64,000 nt of DNA, taken from NCBI RefSeq assembly GCF_019703545.1, contig NZ_AP018771.1:558001-622000 (forward strand), given 5' to 3'. The DNA is from Haemophilus influenzae. GTDB lineage: Bacteria; Pseudomonadota; Gammaproteobacteria; Enterobacterales; Pasteurellaceae. The notes under the pieces are model-generated. The model did not search any database. It saw only the letters and a list, made by a program, of their open reading frames with translations, and was not told the DNA's origin. This document shows positions 17,866 to 26,908 of this stretch, in pieces (positions within the stretch are counted from its first letter, which is position 1; each line of letters opens with the position of its first letter). A program made the translations under genes and the position numbers.

Positions 17866-19821
17866 TTAATCAGTTTCACTGTTTGATTTACTGGATTTTT
17901 TTACCGCACTTTTAGGTTTCGCTCTATCGGATTTAATCATTTTAATGCGGCTTAATTGTCTTAATGCATTAAGATCTACAAAACGGACTAAATCAGGCAA
18001 CATTTGATTCAAGTTATGCATAAATTGTTGATAGGTTGCTTGTTTTTGACTAATGTCTGTGAGTTGCGATTCCCAATGAGCCGTCATATCTGGTTGGGTG
18101 GCAATATCTGGTAATGCCTGAATTAAAATTCTTCCAGCTTCTGTACTATGAATATTTCGCCCTTTTTTCGTTAAAAAACCGCGTTTAAAAAGTAATTCAA
18201 TGATGCCAGCGCGAGTAGCCTCTGTACCCAATCCATCGGTTTCTCGCAGGATTTTTTTGAGTTCTTTATTCTGTACAAATCGTGCAATGCCCGTCATTGC
18301 TGAAAGCAAGGTTGCATCGGTGAAAGGTTTTGGCGGCTGAGTTTTTTTACTCATCACTTCTCCGCGTTCACAATGCAAAATTTGTCCTTTCTTTACTATT
18401 GGTAATAAGGGTTCTTGATTTTCTGTGTCGTCTTCTTTGCCTAATAATTCTTTCCACCCAGCCGTTTGTAAATTTCGCGCTTGAGCTATAAAAGTACCGC
18501 CAGCGATATTTAATGTGATTTTACTTTTACGATATTCTGCGTCAGGACAAAATTGCATTAAATATTGGCGAGCGATAAGGCTGTAAATATTACGTTCTTC
18601 TTGTGTTAGATTTACTGGACGATTTTTGGCAGTCGGAATGATTGCATGGTGAGCCTCTACTTTTTTATCATTCCAACAGCGATTTCTCTGTTCAGTTGAA
18701 ATGACATTTGGTAAGCGTTGATAAGCTTCACAATGGGTTGAAATTGCATTTAATACATTGTGTCGTTCAGCAAAATGTTCTTCGGGCAAATAGCGACAAT
18801 CAGAACGCGGATAAGTAATTAAACGATGAGTTTCATATAGACGTTGGCACGTATCTAATACGGCTTGAGCGGACATACCGAATCGCTTTGCTGCATCAAT
18901 TTGTAACGCAGAAAGGGAATAAGGCAAAGGTGCTGTTTCTTTTTCACGAACGTCTTTGTATTCGGTTACTTCTGCAGGTTGATTTGTAATACGTTTTACA
19001 ACGTTTTCTGCTAATCCTTTAGAGAGCACCCTGCCGTCATCATCTTGGTAATCTTCACAAGCTTTGCTGGGTTGCCATAAGGCACTGAAAAGTGCGGTTG
19101 ATTTTTCTGGAGTTTTTTCTTCTTTGCTCTCTGGATTAACCCAAGCCTGTACTTCAAAGAAATCTTTGGGCTGGAAATGCTCAATTTCTAAATCTCGACG
19201 TACAATTAAACCAAGCACAGGGGTTTGCACTCGTCCAACAGAAAGCACGCCATCATAGCCAGTTTGTCTACCTCGAATGGTATAGGCTCTGGTCATATTA
19301 ATGCCATAAAGCCAATCGGCGCGAGCTCGTGCGAGAGCGGATGTGGCAAGAGGAATAAAATTACGGTTGGGTTGTAATTTTTTAACCGCTTTTTCTACCG
19401 CGCTTGGATTCAGGTCGCTAATCAAGCAGCGTAAAATTTTATCGCGTTTTTCGGCAGATAAATTGGCATAACTGAACACTTCATCTACAAGTAATTGTCC
19501 TTCTCTATCAGGGTCTCCTGCATTAACAAGCGTATCCGCTTGATGGATCAGTTTTTCCACCACAGAAAGCTGTTTTTTTACTTCTTTTCGCGGTAAAAGT
19601 TGCCATTTTTCAGGAATGATAGGGAGATGTTCTAAACGCCATTGTTTGAATTTAGGATCATAAGCATCGGGTTCTGCTTGCTCGAGCAAATGCCCTACAC
19701 ACCAAGTTACCACATCATTATCGCCACATTTAATAAAACCATCCCCACGTTGATGAGGCTTGGGGAGCACGTCAGCAATAGCACGAGCTAAGCTTGGTTT
19801 TTCGGCGATAAATAAACGCAT
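17866..19821 (-). CDS. topB: DNA topoisomerase III
   Basis: Type IA topoisomerase that decatenates DNA by single-strand passage. The 651 residues include an N-terminal Toprim domain beginning [20 protein letters not shown] with the acidic motif [13 protein letters not shown], and the active-site tyrosine in [14 protein letters not shown] (about 330-343). The C-terminus is short and basic ([12 protein letters not shown]). The decatenation loop and other core blocks such as [13 protein letters not shown] are present. It starts 15 bases after recR, so it is probably transcribed with ybaB-recR. Confidence 0.95.
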   Translation of the reverse strand: MRLFIAEKPSLARAIADVLPKPHQRGDGFIKCGDNDVVTWCVGHLLEQAEPDAYDPKFKQWRLEHLPIIPEKWQLLPRKEVKKQLSVVEKLIHQADTLVNAGDPDREGQLLVDEVFSYANLSAEKRDKILRCLISDLNPSAVEKAVKKLQPNRNFIPLATSALARARADWLYGINMTRAYTIRGRQTGYDGVLSVGRVQTPVLGLIVRRDLEIEHFQPKDFFEVQAWVNPESKEEKTPEKSTALFSALWQPSKACEDYQDDDGRVLSKGLAENVVKRITNQPAEVTEYKDVREKETAPLPYSLSALQIDAAKRFGMSAQAVLDTCQRLYETHRLITYPRSDCRYLPEEHFAERHNVLNAISTHCEAYQRLPNVISTEQRNRCWNDKKVEAHHAIIPTAKNRPVNLTQEERNIYSLIARQYLMQFCPDAEYRKSKITLNIAGGTFIAQARNLQTAGWKELLGKEDDTENQEPLLPIVKKGQILHCERGEVMSKKTQPPKPFTDATLLSAMTGIARFVQNKELKKILRETDGLGTEATRAGIIELLFKRGFLTKKGRNIHSTEAGRILIQALPDIATQPDMTAHWESQLTDISQKQATYQQFMHNLNQMLPDLVRFVDLNALRQLSRIKMIKSDRAKPKSAVKKSSKSNSETD

Positions 19822-19836
19822 AATGGTATGAGAAGA

Positions 19837-20439
19837 TTAGTCGATTTGACGACGACCTAGAAAAGAGTGAGTAAGCGTTGTGCCGTCCACAGTTTCCAGT
19901 TCCCCTCCGACAGGGATACCGTGAGCGATACGACTCACTTTGATATTGTGTTGGCGGCACATTTCAGCGATGTAATTTGCTGTTGCATCGCCTTCCACAG
20001 TTGGGTTTGTTGCAAGAATCACTTCGTGGAAAGATTCTTCTACTAAGCGTTTTTGCAGTAAATCTAAGCCAATTTCACGAGGTCCAATACCATCAAGTGG
20101 CGATAAGTGTCCCATTAAAACAAAATAACGTCCTGAAAATTGCCCCGTTTGCTCAATCGCTTGAATATCTGCTGGCATTTCAACGACACAAAGCAAACCT
20201 GAATTTTGACGGCGTGGATTATTGCAAATGTTGCAAGTGTCTTCTTCCGTAAAGTCTCGACATTGTGAACAATGGCCAATTTTAGACATGGCTTCTGTGA
20301 GTGCTCGAGCTAAATTCATTCCACCGCTACGATTACGTTGTAAAAGATGATAAGCCATACGTTGCGCCGATTTAGGCCCTACGCCAGGAAGACAACGTAA
20401 GTTTTCAATAAGGTGTTCTAAAAGTGGGCTGCTTTGCAT
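19837..20439 (-). CDS. recR: Recombination mediator RecR
   Basis: Helps RecFOR load RecA on gapped DNA. The 200-residue protein has the N-terminal helix-hairpin-helix [20 protein letters not shown], the four-cysteine zinc motif CSQC...CNIC (about 57-72), a Toprim domain with the acidic residues in [14 protein letters not shown], and the C-terminal conserved [20 protein letters not shown] region. It follows ybaB, as in E. coli, though here a 130-base repeat-like spacer separates the two. Confidence 0.97.
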
Positions 20440-20467
20440 AATTTGAGATGAAATATAAGGCTACTTT

Positions 20468-20562
20468 CCGCTCCCTCTATTTACGGGGGAATACCGAAGG
20501 CTTAGGGGGAACCCTCTTCCGTCGTTTTGCGACACCTTCCCCCGCAAGCAGGGGAAGACAAG
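20468..20562. repeat. GC-rich palindromic intergenic repeat-like element
   Basis: Between ybaB and recR lies a 95-base block much richer in G/C than its surroundings, with the stem TTCCCC-CGCAAGCA-GGGGAA (20538-20557) and runs CGGGGG, AGGGGG and CCCTC that can pair in alternative ways. It contains GACACCTTCCCCCGCAAGC, which resembles dispersed intergenic repeats known from several proteobacteria. No ORF is seen. Copy number elsewhere cannot be judged from this window. Confidence 0.45.
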
Positions 20563-20569
20563 TGTTCGA

Positions 20570-20899
20570 TTAAAACGGAAACTTCATTCCTGGTGGTAAT
20601 GGCATTCCAGCGGTAACCGATGCCATTTTTTCTTTTTGTAATTCTTCTGCACGACGCACCGCATCATTAAAAGCAGCTGCGATTAAATCTTCTAACATTT
20701 CTTTATCGTCTTCCATTAAAGACGGATCAATGTCAATGCGGCGGCAGTTATGTGCACCATTAATTGTGATTTTCACTAAACCTGCACCAGATTCACCTGT
20801 TACTTCTAGTTGCGCGATTTCTTCTTGCATTTTTTGCATTTTTTCTTGCATTTGTTGGGCTTGTTTCATCAAGCCGCCTAAACCGCCTTTTCCAAACAT
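20570..20899 (-). CDS. YbaB/EbfC nucleoid-associated protein
   Basis: Small dimeric DNA-binding protein of 109 residues. It has the family N-terminus [21 protein letters not shown], a helical arm, the central block [27 protein letters not shown] and a C-terminal [18 protein letters not shown] helix, ending in LPPGMKFPF. The frame opens at 20935, but the ATG at 20897-20899 follows AAGGATAA and matches the family start. Coupling with recR is conserved in many bacteria. Confidence 0.94.
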   Translation of the reverse strand: MFGKGGLGGLMKQAQQMQEKMQKMQEEIAQLEVTGESGAGLVKITINGAHNCRRIDIDPSLMEDDKEMLEDLIAAAFNDAVRRAEELQKEKMASVTAGMPLPPGMKFPF

Positions 20900-20995
20900 A
20901 ATGTTATCCTTTATTAAGTCAAAAATTGCGTGCATTCTAGCGAAAAAATGGGCTTTTGGGAACTGTGGGATTTATTTAAAATCTTAGAAAATCTT

Positions 20996-21023
20996 ACCGC
21001 ACTTTTAAGCTATAAAGTGCGGT
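20996..21023 (-). terminator. Inverted uptake-sequence hairpin downstream of rlmJ
   Basis: ACCGCACTTT and AAAGTGCGGT form a 10-bp stem with an 8-base loop, 29 bases past the rlmJ stop. The T-rich tail on the minus strand is modest. Confidence 0.6.
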
Positions 21024-21051
21024 GAAATTTAGTGGCGTTTATAATGGAGAA

Positions 21052-21897
21052 TTACTCTGGTGTAATCCATTCGACAGTCCAGCTTCCAGTACCTTCTGGA
21101 ACTAATGTTTTTGTGAGATAAGGCAAAATTTCTTTCATTTGGGTTTCTAATGTCCAAGGTGGATTAATTACCACCATACCGCTTGCGGTCATTCCTCGTT
21201 GATCGCTATCAGGGCGAATAGCGAGCTCAATTTTTAGAATTTTTCTAATTCCCGTTGCTTCTAAGCCCTTAAAAATACGTTTAGTTTGTTGGCGTAATAC
21301 AACAGGATACCAAATCGCATAAGTGCCAGTGGCAAAACGTTTATAACCTTCTTCAATGGCTTTGACGACAAGATCATAATCTTCTTTTAATTCATAAGGC
21401 GGATCGATGAGTACTAAGCCTCGGCGTTCTTTTGGCGGAAGCGTTGCTTTGACTTGTTGAAAGCCATTGTCACATTTTACGGTGACATTTTTGTCGTCGC
21501 TAAAATTATTGCGAAGAATTGGATAATCGTTAGGATGAAGCTCAGTCAATAGTGCACGATCTTGTGGGCGCAACAATTCAGCGGCAATTAATGGAGAACC
21601 CGCGTAATAACGTAGTTCTTTGCCACCATAATTGAGTTTTTTGATCATTTTTACATAACGTGCAACATCTTCGGGTAAGTCGGTTTGATCCCACAAGCGT
21701 CCAATACCTTCTTTATATTCCCCCGTTTTTTCTGATTCGTTTGAGGATAAACGATAACGCCCCACGCCAGAGTGCGTATCCAAGTAAAAAAAGCCTTTTT
21801 CTTTGAGTTTAAGATTTTCCAAAATGAGCATTAAAACAATATGTTTCAAGACATCGGCGTGATTGCCTGCGTGAAATGAGTGACGATAACTCAGCAT
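21052..21897 (-). CDS. rlmJ: RlmJ 23S rRNA (adenine-2030-N6) methyltransferase
   Basis: SAM-dependent methyltransferase that makes m6A2030 in 23S rRNA. It has 281 residues, with the N-terminal block MLSYRHSFHAGNHADVLKH typical of the YhiR/RlmJ family, a SAM site around FYLDTHSGVGRY (about 37-48) and the catalytic N6-adenine motif DPPYE (about 165-169, LVLIDPPYELKEDY). The conserved ASGMVVINPPW block is near the end. YhiR/ComJ was once linked to the use of external DNA as a nutrient. The rRNA role is the better supported one. Confidence 0.95.
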   Translation of the reverse strand: MLSYRHSFHAGNHADVLKHIVLMLILENLKLKEKGFFYLDTHSGVGRYRLSSNESEKTGEYKEGIGRLWDQTDLPEDVARYVKMIKKLNYGGKELRYYAGSPLIAAELLRPQDRALLTELHPNDYPILRNNFSDDKNVTVKCDNGFQQVKATLPPKERRGLVLIDPPYELKEDYDLVVKAIEEGYKRFATGTYAIWYPVVLRQQTKRIFKGLEATGIRKILKIELAIRPDSDQRGMTASGMVVINPPWTLETQMKEILPYLTKTLVPEGTGSWTVEWITPE

Positions 21898-21922
21898 AAT
21901 ATATTCCTTATTTGTTTAATAA

Positions 21923-21948
21923 CGAAGGCGAGCCAATAGACTCGCCCT
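21923..21948 (-). terminator. ponA terminator
   Basis: GGCGAG (21927-21932) and CTCGCC (21941-21946) form a 6-bp GC-rich stem. Read on the minus strand it continues into TTCGTTATT. It is 26 bases past the ponA stop. Confidence 0.55.
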
Positions 21949-21973
21949 ATTACACACTAAAGTGCGGTTATTT

Positions 21974-24568
21974 TTAGAAGAGTTCTTGTGGTTGCGTCGC
22001 TGGTGTATTGCCTTCATTATTCAAGCGTTGCTGTAACTCTGTAGGAACGTAATAACCACGCTCTTGCATTTCCGAAAGATAGGTACGTGTCGGTTCAGTA
22101 CCTACAATAAAGTATTCTTTGCGTCCACCGTTTGGAGAAAGCAAACCTGTAAAAGTATCAATGCTTTTTTCCACAATTTTTGGCGGCAGTGTCAATTTAC
22201 GTTCTGGCTTATCACTTAAAGCCGTTTTCATATAAGTGATCCAAGCTGGCATGGCTGTTTTTGCACCCGCTTCTCCACGCCCAAGTACACGTTTGTTGTC
22301 ATCAAATCCAACATAAGTTGTAGTGACTAAGTTTGCACCAAATCCCGCATACCAAGCCACTTTTGAACTGTTGGTGGTACCTGTTTTACCGCCTATATCG
22401 CTACGTTTAATGCTTTGTGCAATACGCCAACTTGTGCCTTTCCAGTCTAAACCTTGTTCGCCATAAATCGCCGTATTTAAGGCACTACGAATGAGAAAAG
22501 CAAGTTCGCCACTAATGACTCGTGGTGCATATTCTATTTTCGACGAAGCATTTTTTGCTGCAGCCATTAAATCAATCGCATCTTCTTTAAGTGCGGTCAT
22601 ATTTGATTGTAATTCTGGCAATTCAGGCACAGTTTCAGGTTGTTGATCTAATTCTTCGCCATTGGTGCTTTCATCTGTTGGTTTTAAGGCACTCTCGCCT
22701 AAAGGAATATTCGCAAAGCCGTTGATTTTGTCTTTAGTTTCGCCATAAATCACAGGGATATCATTACATTCAATACAAGCAATTTTAGGGTTTGCGACAA
22801 ATAATTCTTTTCCTGTGTTATCTTGAATTTTTTCAATAATATAAGGTTCAATGAGGAAACCACCATTATCAAACACCGAATAAGCTCTAGCCATTTCTAA
22901 TGGCGTGAAAGAGGCTGCACCAAGAGCCAAGGCTTCGCTAGCAAAATATTGATCACGTTTAAAGCCAAAACGTTGTAAAAATTCTGCAGTGAAATCAATA
23001 CCTGCCGTTTGGATCGCACGAATAGCAATCATATTTTTGGATTGACCTAATCCTACACGTAAACGCATCGGCCCATCATAACGATCAGGCGAGTTTTTCG
23101 GTTGCCACAGTTTTTGTCCTGGTTTTTGAATAGAAATCGGGCTGTCTTGTAATACGCTTGAAAGCGTTAAGCCTTTTTCTAATGCTGCAGCATAAATAAA
23201 TGGTTTAATAGAAGAACCCACTTGAACTAAAGATTGTGTCGCACGGTTGAATTTACTTTGTTCATAACTAAAGCCACCGACCACTGCTTCAATCGCACCA
23301 TTATCTGAATTAAGAGAAACTAATGCTGAATTTGCTGAGGGAATTTGTCCTAATTGCCATTCCCCATTAGCACGCTGACGAATCCAAATTTGCTCGCCGA
23401 CTTTCACAGGATTGCTTCTGCCTGTCCAACGCATTGCATTGGTTGATAAGGTCATTTTTTCCCCAGAAGCGAGCAATATATCAGCACCGCCTTTTGCAAT
23501 TCCAATCACTGCCGCAGGAATAAATGGCTCTGAATCAGGTAGTTTGCGTAGAAAACCGACAATGCGATCATTGTCCCAAGCGGCTTCATTTTTTTGCCAT
23601 AATGGTGCGCCACCGCGATAACCGTGACGCATATCGTAATCAATCAAGTTATTACGCACAGCTTTTTGGGCTTCAGCTTGGTCTTTTGAAAGTACAGTGG
23701 TAAATACTTTATAACCACTGGTGTAAGCATTTTCTTCGCCAAAACGACGCACCATTTCTTGACGCACCATTTCAGTGACATAATCGGCTCGAAATTCAAA
23801 TTTTGCGCCGTGATAGCTCGCCACAATCGGCTCTTTCAATGCAGCATCATATTCTTCTTTGCTGATGTATTTTTCATCTAACATACGGCTTAGCACCACA
23901 TTGCGGCGTTCTTCTGCACGTTTTAGCGAATAAAGCGGATTCATTGTTGAAGGTGCCTTAGGTAAACCAGCAATAATCGCCATTTCCGATAAGGTCAATT
24001 CATTCAATGATTTACCGAAATAGGTTTGTGCTGCCGCTGCAACACCATAAGAACGATAGCCTAAAAAGATTTTGTTTAAATAAAGCTCTAAGATTTCTTG
24101 TTTGTTGAGGGTATTTTCGATTTCTACCGCAAGCACTGCTTCACGAGCTTTACGAATAATGGTTTTTTCTGAGGTTAAGAAAAAGTTACGCGCTAATTGT
24201 TGAGTAATCGTACTTGCGCCTTGTGATGCACCGCCATTACTCACTGCGACAAATAATGCACGGGCAATGCCGATAGGGTCTAATCCGTGATGATCGTAAA
24301 AACGGCTGTCTTCCGTCGCTAAAAATGCGTCAATTAAGCGTTGTGGCACATCGGCTAATTTCACTGGAATACGGCGTTGCTCGCCCACTTCGCCAATTAA
24401 TTTACCGTCTGCCGTATAAATCTGCATTGGTTGCTGTAATTCAACGGTTTTTAATGCTTCGACTGAGGGCAATTCAGATTTTAGGTGGAAATACAACATT
24501 CCGCCTGCTACTAAACCTAAAATACATAAAGTTAATAGGGTGTTTAATATTAATTTTGCGATCCGCAT
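21974..24568 (-). CDS. ponA: Penicillin-binding protein 1A
   Basis: Bifunctional class A peptidoglycan synthase of 864 residues. It has one N-terminal membrane anchor (about 7-27), a GT51 glycosyltransferase domain with EDSRFYDHHGLDP (catalytic Glu, about 87-99) and QGASTITQQLARN, an OB-like insert, and a transpeptidase domain with the serine in VGSSIKPFIY, SxN-type SKN (GQSKNMIAIRA) and KTGTTN motifs. The C-terminus is Pro/Glu-rich. It is divergent from comA, and the competence CRP-S site overlaps its start codon, so the two may interfere. The start at 24566-24568 has GAGA upstream. Confidence 0.96.
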   Translation of the reverse strand: MRIAKLILNTLLTLCILGLVAGGMLYFHLKSELPSVEALKTVELQQPMQIYTADGKLIGEVGEQRRIPVKLADVPQRLIDAFLATEDSRFYDHHGLDPIGIARALFVAVSNGGASQGASTITQQLARNFFLTSEKTIIRKAREAVLAVEIENTLNKQEILELYLNKIFLGYRSYGVAAAAQTYFGKSLNELTLSEMAIIAGLPKAPSTMNPLYSLKRAEERRNVVLSRMLDEKYISKEEYDAALKEPIVASYHGAKFEFRADYVTEMVRQEMVRRFGEENAYTSGYKVFTTVLSKDQAEAQKAVRNNLIDYDMRHGYRGGAPLWQKNEAAWDNDRIVGFLRKLPDSEPFIPAAVIGIAKGGADILLASGEKMTLSTNAMRWTGRSNPVKVGEQIWIRQRANGEWQLGQIPSANSALVSLNSDNGAIEAVVGGFSYEQSKFNRATQSLVQVGSSIKPFIYAAALEKGLTLSSVLQDSPISIQKPGQKLWQPKNSPDRYDGPMRLRVGLGQSKNMIAIRAIQTAGIDFTAEFLQRFGFKRDQYFASEALALGAASFTPLEMARAYSVFDNGGFLIEPYIIEKIQDNTGKELFVANPKIACIECNDIPVIYGETKDKINGFANIPLGESALKPTDESTNGEELDQQPETVPELPELQSNMTALKEDAIDLMAAAKNASSKIEYAPRVISGELAFLIRSALNTAIYGEQGLDWKGTSWRIAQSIKRSDIGGKTGTTNSSKVAWYAGFGANLVTTTYVGFDDNKRVLGRGEAGAKTAMPAWITYMKTALSDKPERKLTLPPKIVEKSIDTFTGLLSPNGGRKEYFIVGTEPTRTYLSEMQERGYYVPTELQQRLNNEGNTPATQPQELF

Positions 24569-24600
24569 CGTAAAATTCTCGCTTCGTTAATGAATATTCT
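24554..24600 (+). promoter_or_regulatory. CRP-S (Sxy-dependent) site and promoter of the com operon
   Basis: The 22-base palindrome TTTTGCGATCCGCATCGTAAAA (24554-24575), given here as two halves TTTTGCGATCC and GCATCGTAAAA, matches the Haemophilus competence regulatory element (CRP-S, with the T..GCGATC half-site that needs Sxy). Its centre is 24564.5. A -10 element TATTCT at 24595-24600 predicts a start near 24607, placing the site at about -42, the class II position described for CRP-S promoters. It also covers the ponA start codon (24566-24568) on the other strand. Confidence 0.88.
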
Positions 24601-24666
24601 TGTCAAGAGACCTATGATTTGGTTGTTAAGTATAAAAGATTCAGCCTTTAAAGAATAGGAAAGAAT

Positions 24667-25464
24667 ATGCAATTCTCCCTGAAAAATTACCGCACTTTAC
24701 AAATCGGCATTCATCGTAAGCAGAGTTATTTTGATTTTGTGTGGTTTGATGATCTCGAACAGCCACAAAGTTATCAAATCTTTGTTAATGATCGTTATTT
24801 TAAAAATCGTTTTTTACAACAGCTAAAAACACAATATCAAGGGAAAACCTTTCCTTTGCAGTTTGTAGCAAGCATTCCCGCTCACTTAACTTGGTCGAAA
24901 GTATTAATGTTGCCACAAGTGTTAAATGCGCAAGAATGTCATCAACAATGTAAATTTGTGATTGAGAAAGAGCTGCCTATTTTTTTAGAAGAATTGTGGT
25001 TTGATTATCGTTCTACCCCGTTAAAGCAAGGTTTTCGATTAGAGGTTACTGCAATTCGTAAAAGTACTGCTCAAACTTATTTGCAAGATTTTCAGCCATT
25101 TAAAATTAATGTATTGGATGTTGCATCAAATGCTGTTTTGCGTGCATTTCAATATTTGTTGAATGAACAAGTGCGGTCAGAAAATACCTTATTTTTATTT
25201 CAAGAAGATGACTATTGCTTGGCGATTTGTGAAAGATCTCAGCAATCACAAATTTTACAATCTCACGAAAATTTGACCGCACTTTATGAACAATTTACCG
25301 AACGTTTTGAAGGACAACTTGAACAAGTTTTTGTTTATCAAATTCCCTCAAGTTATACGCCATTACTAGAAAATTGGCAGCGAGTAGAAACAGAACTCCC
25401 TTTTATTGCACTTGGCAACGCGCTATGGCAAAAAGATTTACATCAACAAAAAGTGGGTGGTTAA
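24667..25464 (+). CDS. comA: Competence protein ComA (PilM-like)
   Basis: First gene of the competence operon. The 265-residue protein is a divergent PilM-type (actin-fold) cytoplasmic component that would recruit the PilN-like ComB to the inner-membrane platform of the DNA uptake machine. It shows no membrane segment. The family fold is suggested by the [16 protein letters not shown] block (about residues 144-159), which resembles the PilM phosphate region, but similarity is weak and the call leans on operon position. It holds three uptake sequences (about 24691, 25172, 25277). comB begins at the base after its stop codon. Confidence 0.9.
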   Translation: MQFSLKNYRTLQIGIHRKQSYFDFVWFDDLEQPQSYQIFVNDRYFKNRFLQQLKTQYQGKTFPLQFVASIPAHLTWSKVLMLPQVLNAQECHQQCKFVIEKELPIFLEELWFDYRSTPLKQGFRLEVTAIRKSTAQTYLQDFQPFKINVLDVASNAVLRAFQYLLNEQVRSENTLFLFQEDDYCLAICERSQQSQILQSHENLTALYEQFTERFEGQLEQVFVYQIPSSYTPLLENWQRVETELPFIALGNALWQKDLHQQKVGG

Positions 25465-25971
25465 ATGTCGATGAATTTATTGCCTTGGCGTACTTATCAA
25501 CATCAAAAGCGTTTACGTCGTTTAGCTTTTTATATCGCTTTATTTATCTTGCTTGCTATTAATTTAATGTTGGCTTTTAGCAATTTGATTGAACAACAGA
25601 AACAAAATTTGCAGGCACAGCAAAAGTCGTTTGAACAACTTAATCAACAGCTTCATAAAACTACCATGCAAATTGATCAGTTACGCAGAGCGGTGAAAGT
25701 TGGTGAAGTTTTGACATCTATTCCCAACGAGCAAGTAAAAAAGAGTTTACAACAGCTAAGTGAATTACCTTTTCAACAAGGAGAACTGAATAAATTTAAA
25801 CAAGATGCGAATAACTTAAGCTTGGAAGGTAACGCACAAGATCAAACAGAATTTGAACTGATTCATCAATTTTTAAAGAAACATTTTCCCAATGTGAAAT
25901 TAAGTCAGGTTCAACCTGAACAAGATACATTGTTTTTTCACTTTGATGTGGAACAAGGGGCGGAAAAATGA
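25465..25971 (+). CDS. comB: Competence protein ComB (PilN-like)
   Basis: A 168-residue bitopic inner-membrane protein. The N-terminus MSMNLLPWRTYQHQKRLRRL has the NLLPWR motif by which PilN binds PilM. One membrane helix follows (about 22-42), then a coiled coil (about 45-75) and a periplasmic domain. It should pair with ComA in the cytoplasm and ComC in the periplasm. Its stop overlaps the comC start (ATGA), so translation is coupled. Confidence 0.92.
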   Translation: MSMNLLPWRTYQHQKRLRRLAFYIALFILLAINLMLAFSNLIEQQKQNLQAQQKSFEQLNQQLHKTTMQIDQLRRAVKVGEVLTSIPNEQVKKSLQQLSELPFQQGELNKFKQDANNLSLEGNAQDQTEFELIHQFLKKHFPNVKLSQVQPEQDTLFFHFDVEQGAEK

Positions 25972-26489
25972 AAGCTTTTTTTAACGATCCTTTGACTCCT
26001 TTTGGAAAATGGCTAAGTCAGCCTTTTTATGTGCACGGTTTAACCTTTTTATTGCTATTAAGTGCGGTGATTTTTCGCCCCGTTTTAGATTATATCGAGG
26101 GGAGTTCACGTTTCCATGAAATTGAAAATGAGTTAGCGGTGAAACGTTCAGAATTGTTGCATCAGCAGAAAATTTTAACTTCTTTACAGCAGCAATCGGA
26201 AAGTCGAAAACTTTCTCCAGAACTGGCTGCACAAATTATTCCTTTGAATAAACAAATTCAACGTTTAGCTGCACGCAACGGTTTATCTCAGCATTTACGT
26301 TGGGAAATGGGGCAAAAGCCTATTTTGCATTTACAGCTTACAGGTCATTTTGAGAAAACGAAGACATTTTTAACCGCACTTTTGGCTAATTCGTCACAGC
26401 TTTCAGTGAGTCGCTTGCAGTTTATCAAACCCGAAGACAGCCCATTGCAAACCGAGATTATTTTTCAGTTAGATAGGGAGACAAAATGA
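25968..26489 (+). CDS. comC: Competence protein ComC (PilO-like)
   Basis: A 173-residue protein with one membrane segment (about 20-38), a coiled coil (about 48-78) and a periplasmic ferredoxin-like domain, the PilO plan. It likely forms a heterodimer with ComB that links the inner-membrane platform to the ComD/ComE outer-membrane complex. It overlaps comB by 4 bases and comD by 4 bases. Two uptake sequences lie inside (about 26061 and 26372). Confidence 0.88.
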   Translation: MKAFFNDPLTPFGKWLSQPFYVHGLTFLLLLSAVIFRPVLDYIEGSSRFHEIENELAVKRSELLHQQKILTSLQQQSESRKLSPELAAQIIPLNKQIQRLAARNGLSQHLRWEMGQKPILHLQLTGHFEKTKTFLTALLANSSQLSVSRLQFIKPEDSPLQTEIIFQLDRETK

Positions 26490-26899
26490 AGTATTGGTTT
26501 TTCCTAACAGCATTGCTTTTTATAAATTGCAGTTGGGGACAAGATCCTTTCGATAAAACACAGCGTAACCGTTCTCAGTTTGATAACGCACAAACAGTAA
26601 TGGAACAGACAGAAATAATTTCCTCAGATGTACCTAATAATCTATGCGGAGCGGATGAAAATCGCCAAGCGGCTGAAATTCCTTTGAACGCTTTAAAATT
26701 GGTGGGCGTAGTGATTTCTAAAGATAAAGCCTTTGCCTTATTGCAAGATCAAGGTTTGCAAATTTACAGTGTTTTAGAGGGCGTTGATGTGGCTCAAGAG
26801 GGCTATATTGTAGAAAAAATCAACCAAAACAATGTTCAATTTATGCGCAAGCTCGGAGAGCAATGTGATAGTAGTGAATGGAAAAAATTAAGTTTTTAA
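26486..26899 (+). CDS. comD: Competence protein ComD (PilP-like)
   Basis: A 137-residue periplasmic protein with a signal peptide (about 1-18, ending near NCSWG/Q). There is a Cys in the signal region, but the surrounding FINCSW is not a good lipobox, whereas classical PilP is a lipoprotein. The C-terminal domain LKLVGVVISKDKAFALLQDQG resembles the PilP HR domain that docks on the secretin N-domain. It is coupled to comC by ATGA overlap and lies 9 bases before comE. Confidence 0.85.
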   Translation: MKYWFFLTALLFINCSWGQDPFDKTQRNRSQFDNAQTVMEQTEIISSDVPNNLCGADENRQAAEIPLNALKLVGVVISKDKAFALLQDQGLQIYSVLEGVDVAQEGYIVEKINQNNVQFMRKLGEQCDSSEWKKLSF

Positions 26900-26908
26900 A
26901 GGAAGATT

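Noticed and set aside
20524..20535. TTTTGCGACA in the ybaB-recR repeat as a CRP-S half-site
   Set aside because: There is no matching second half at the proper distance, and it is part of the repeat-like block.
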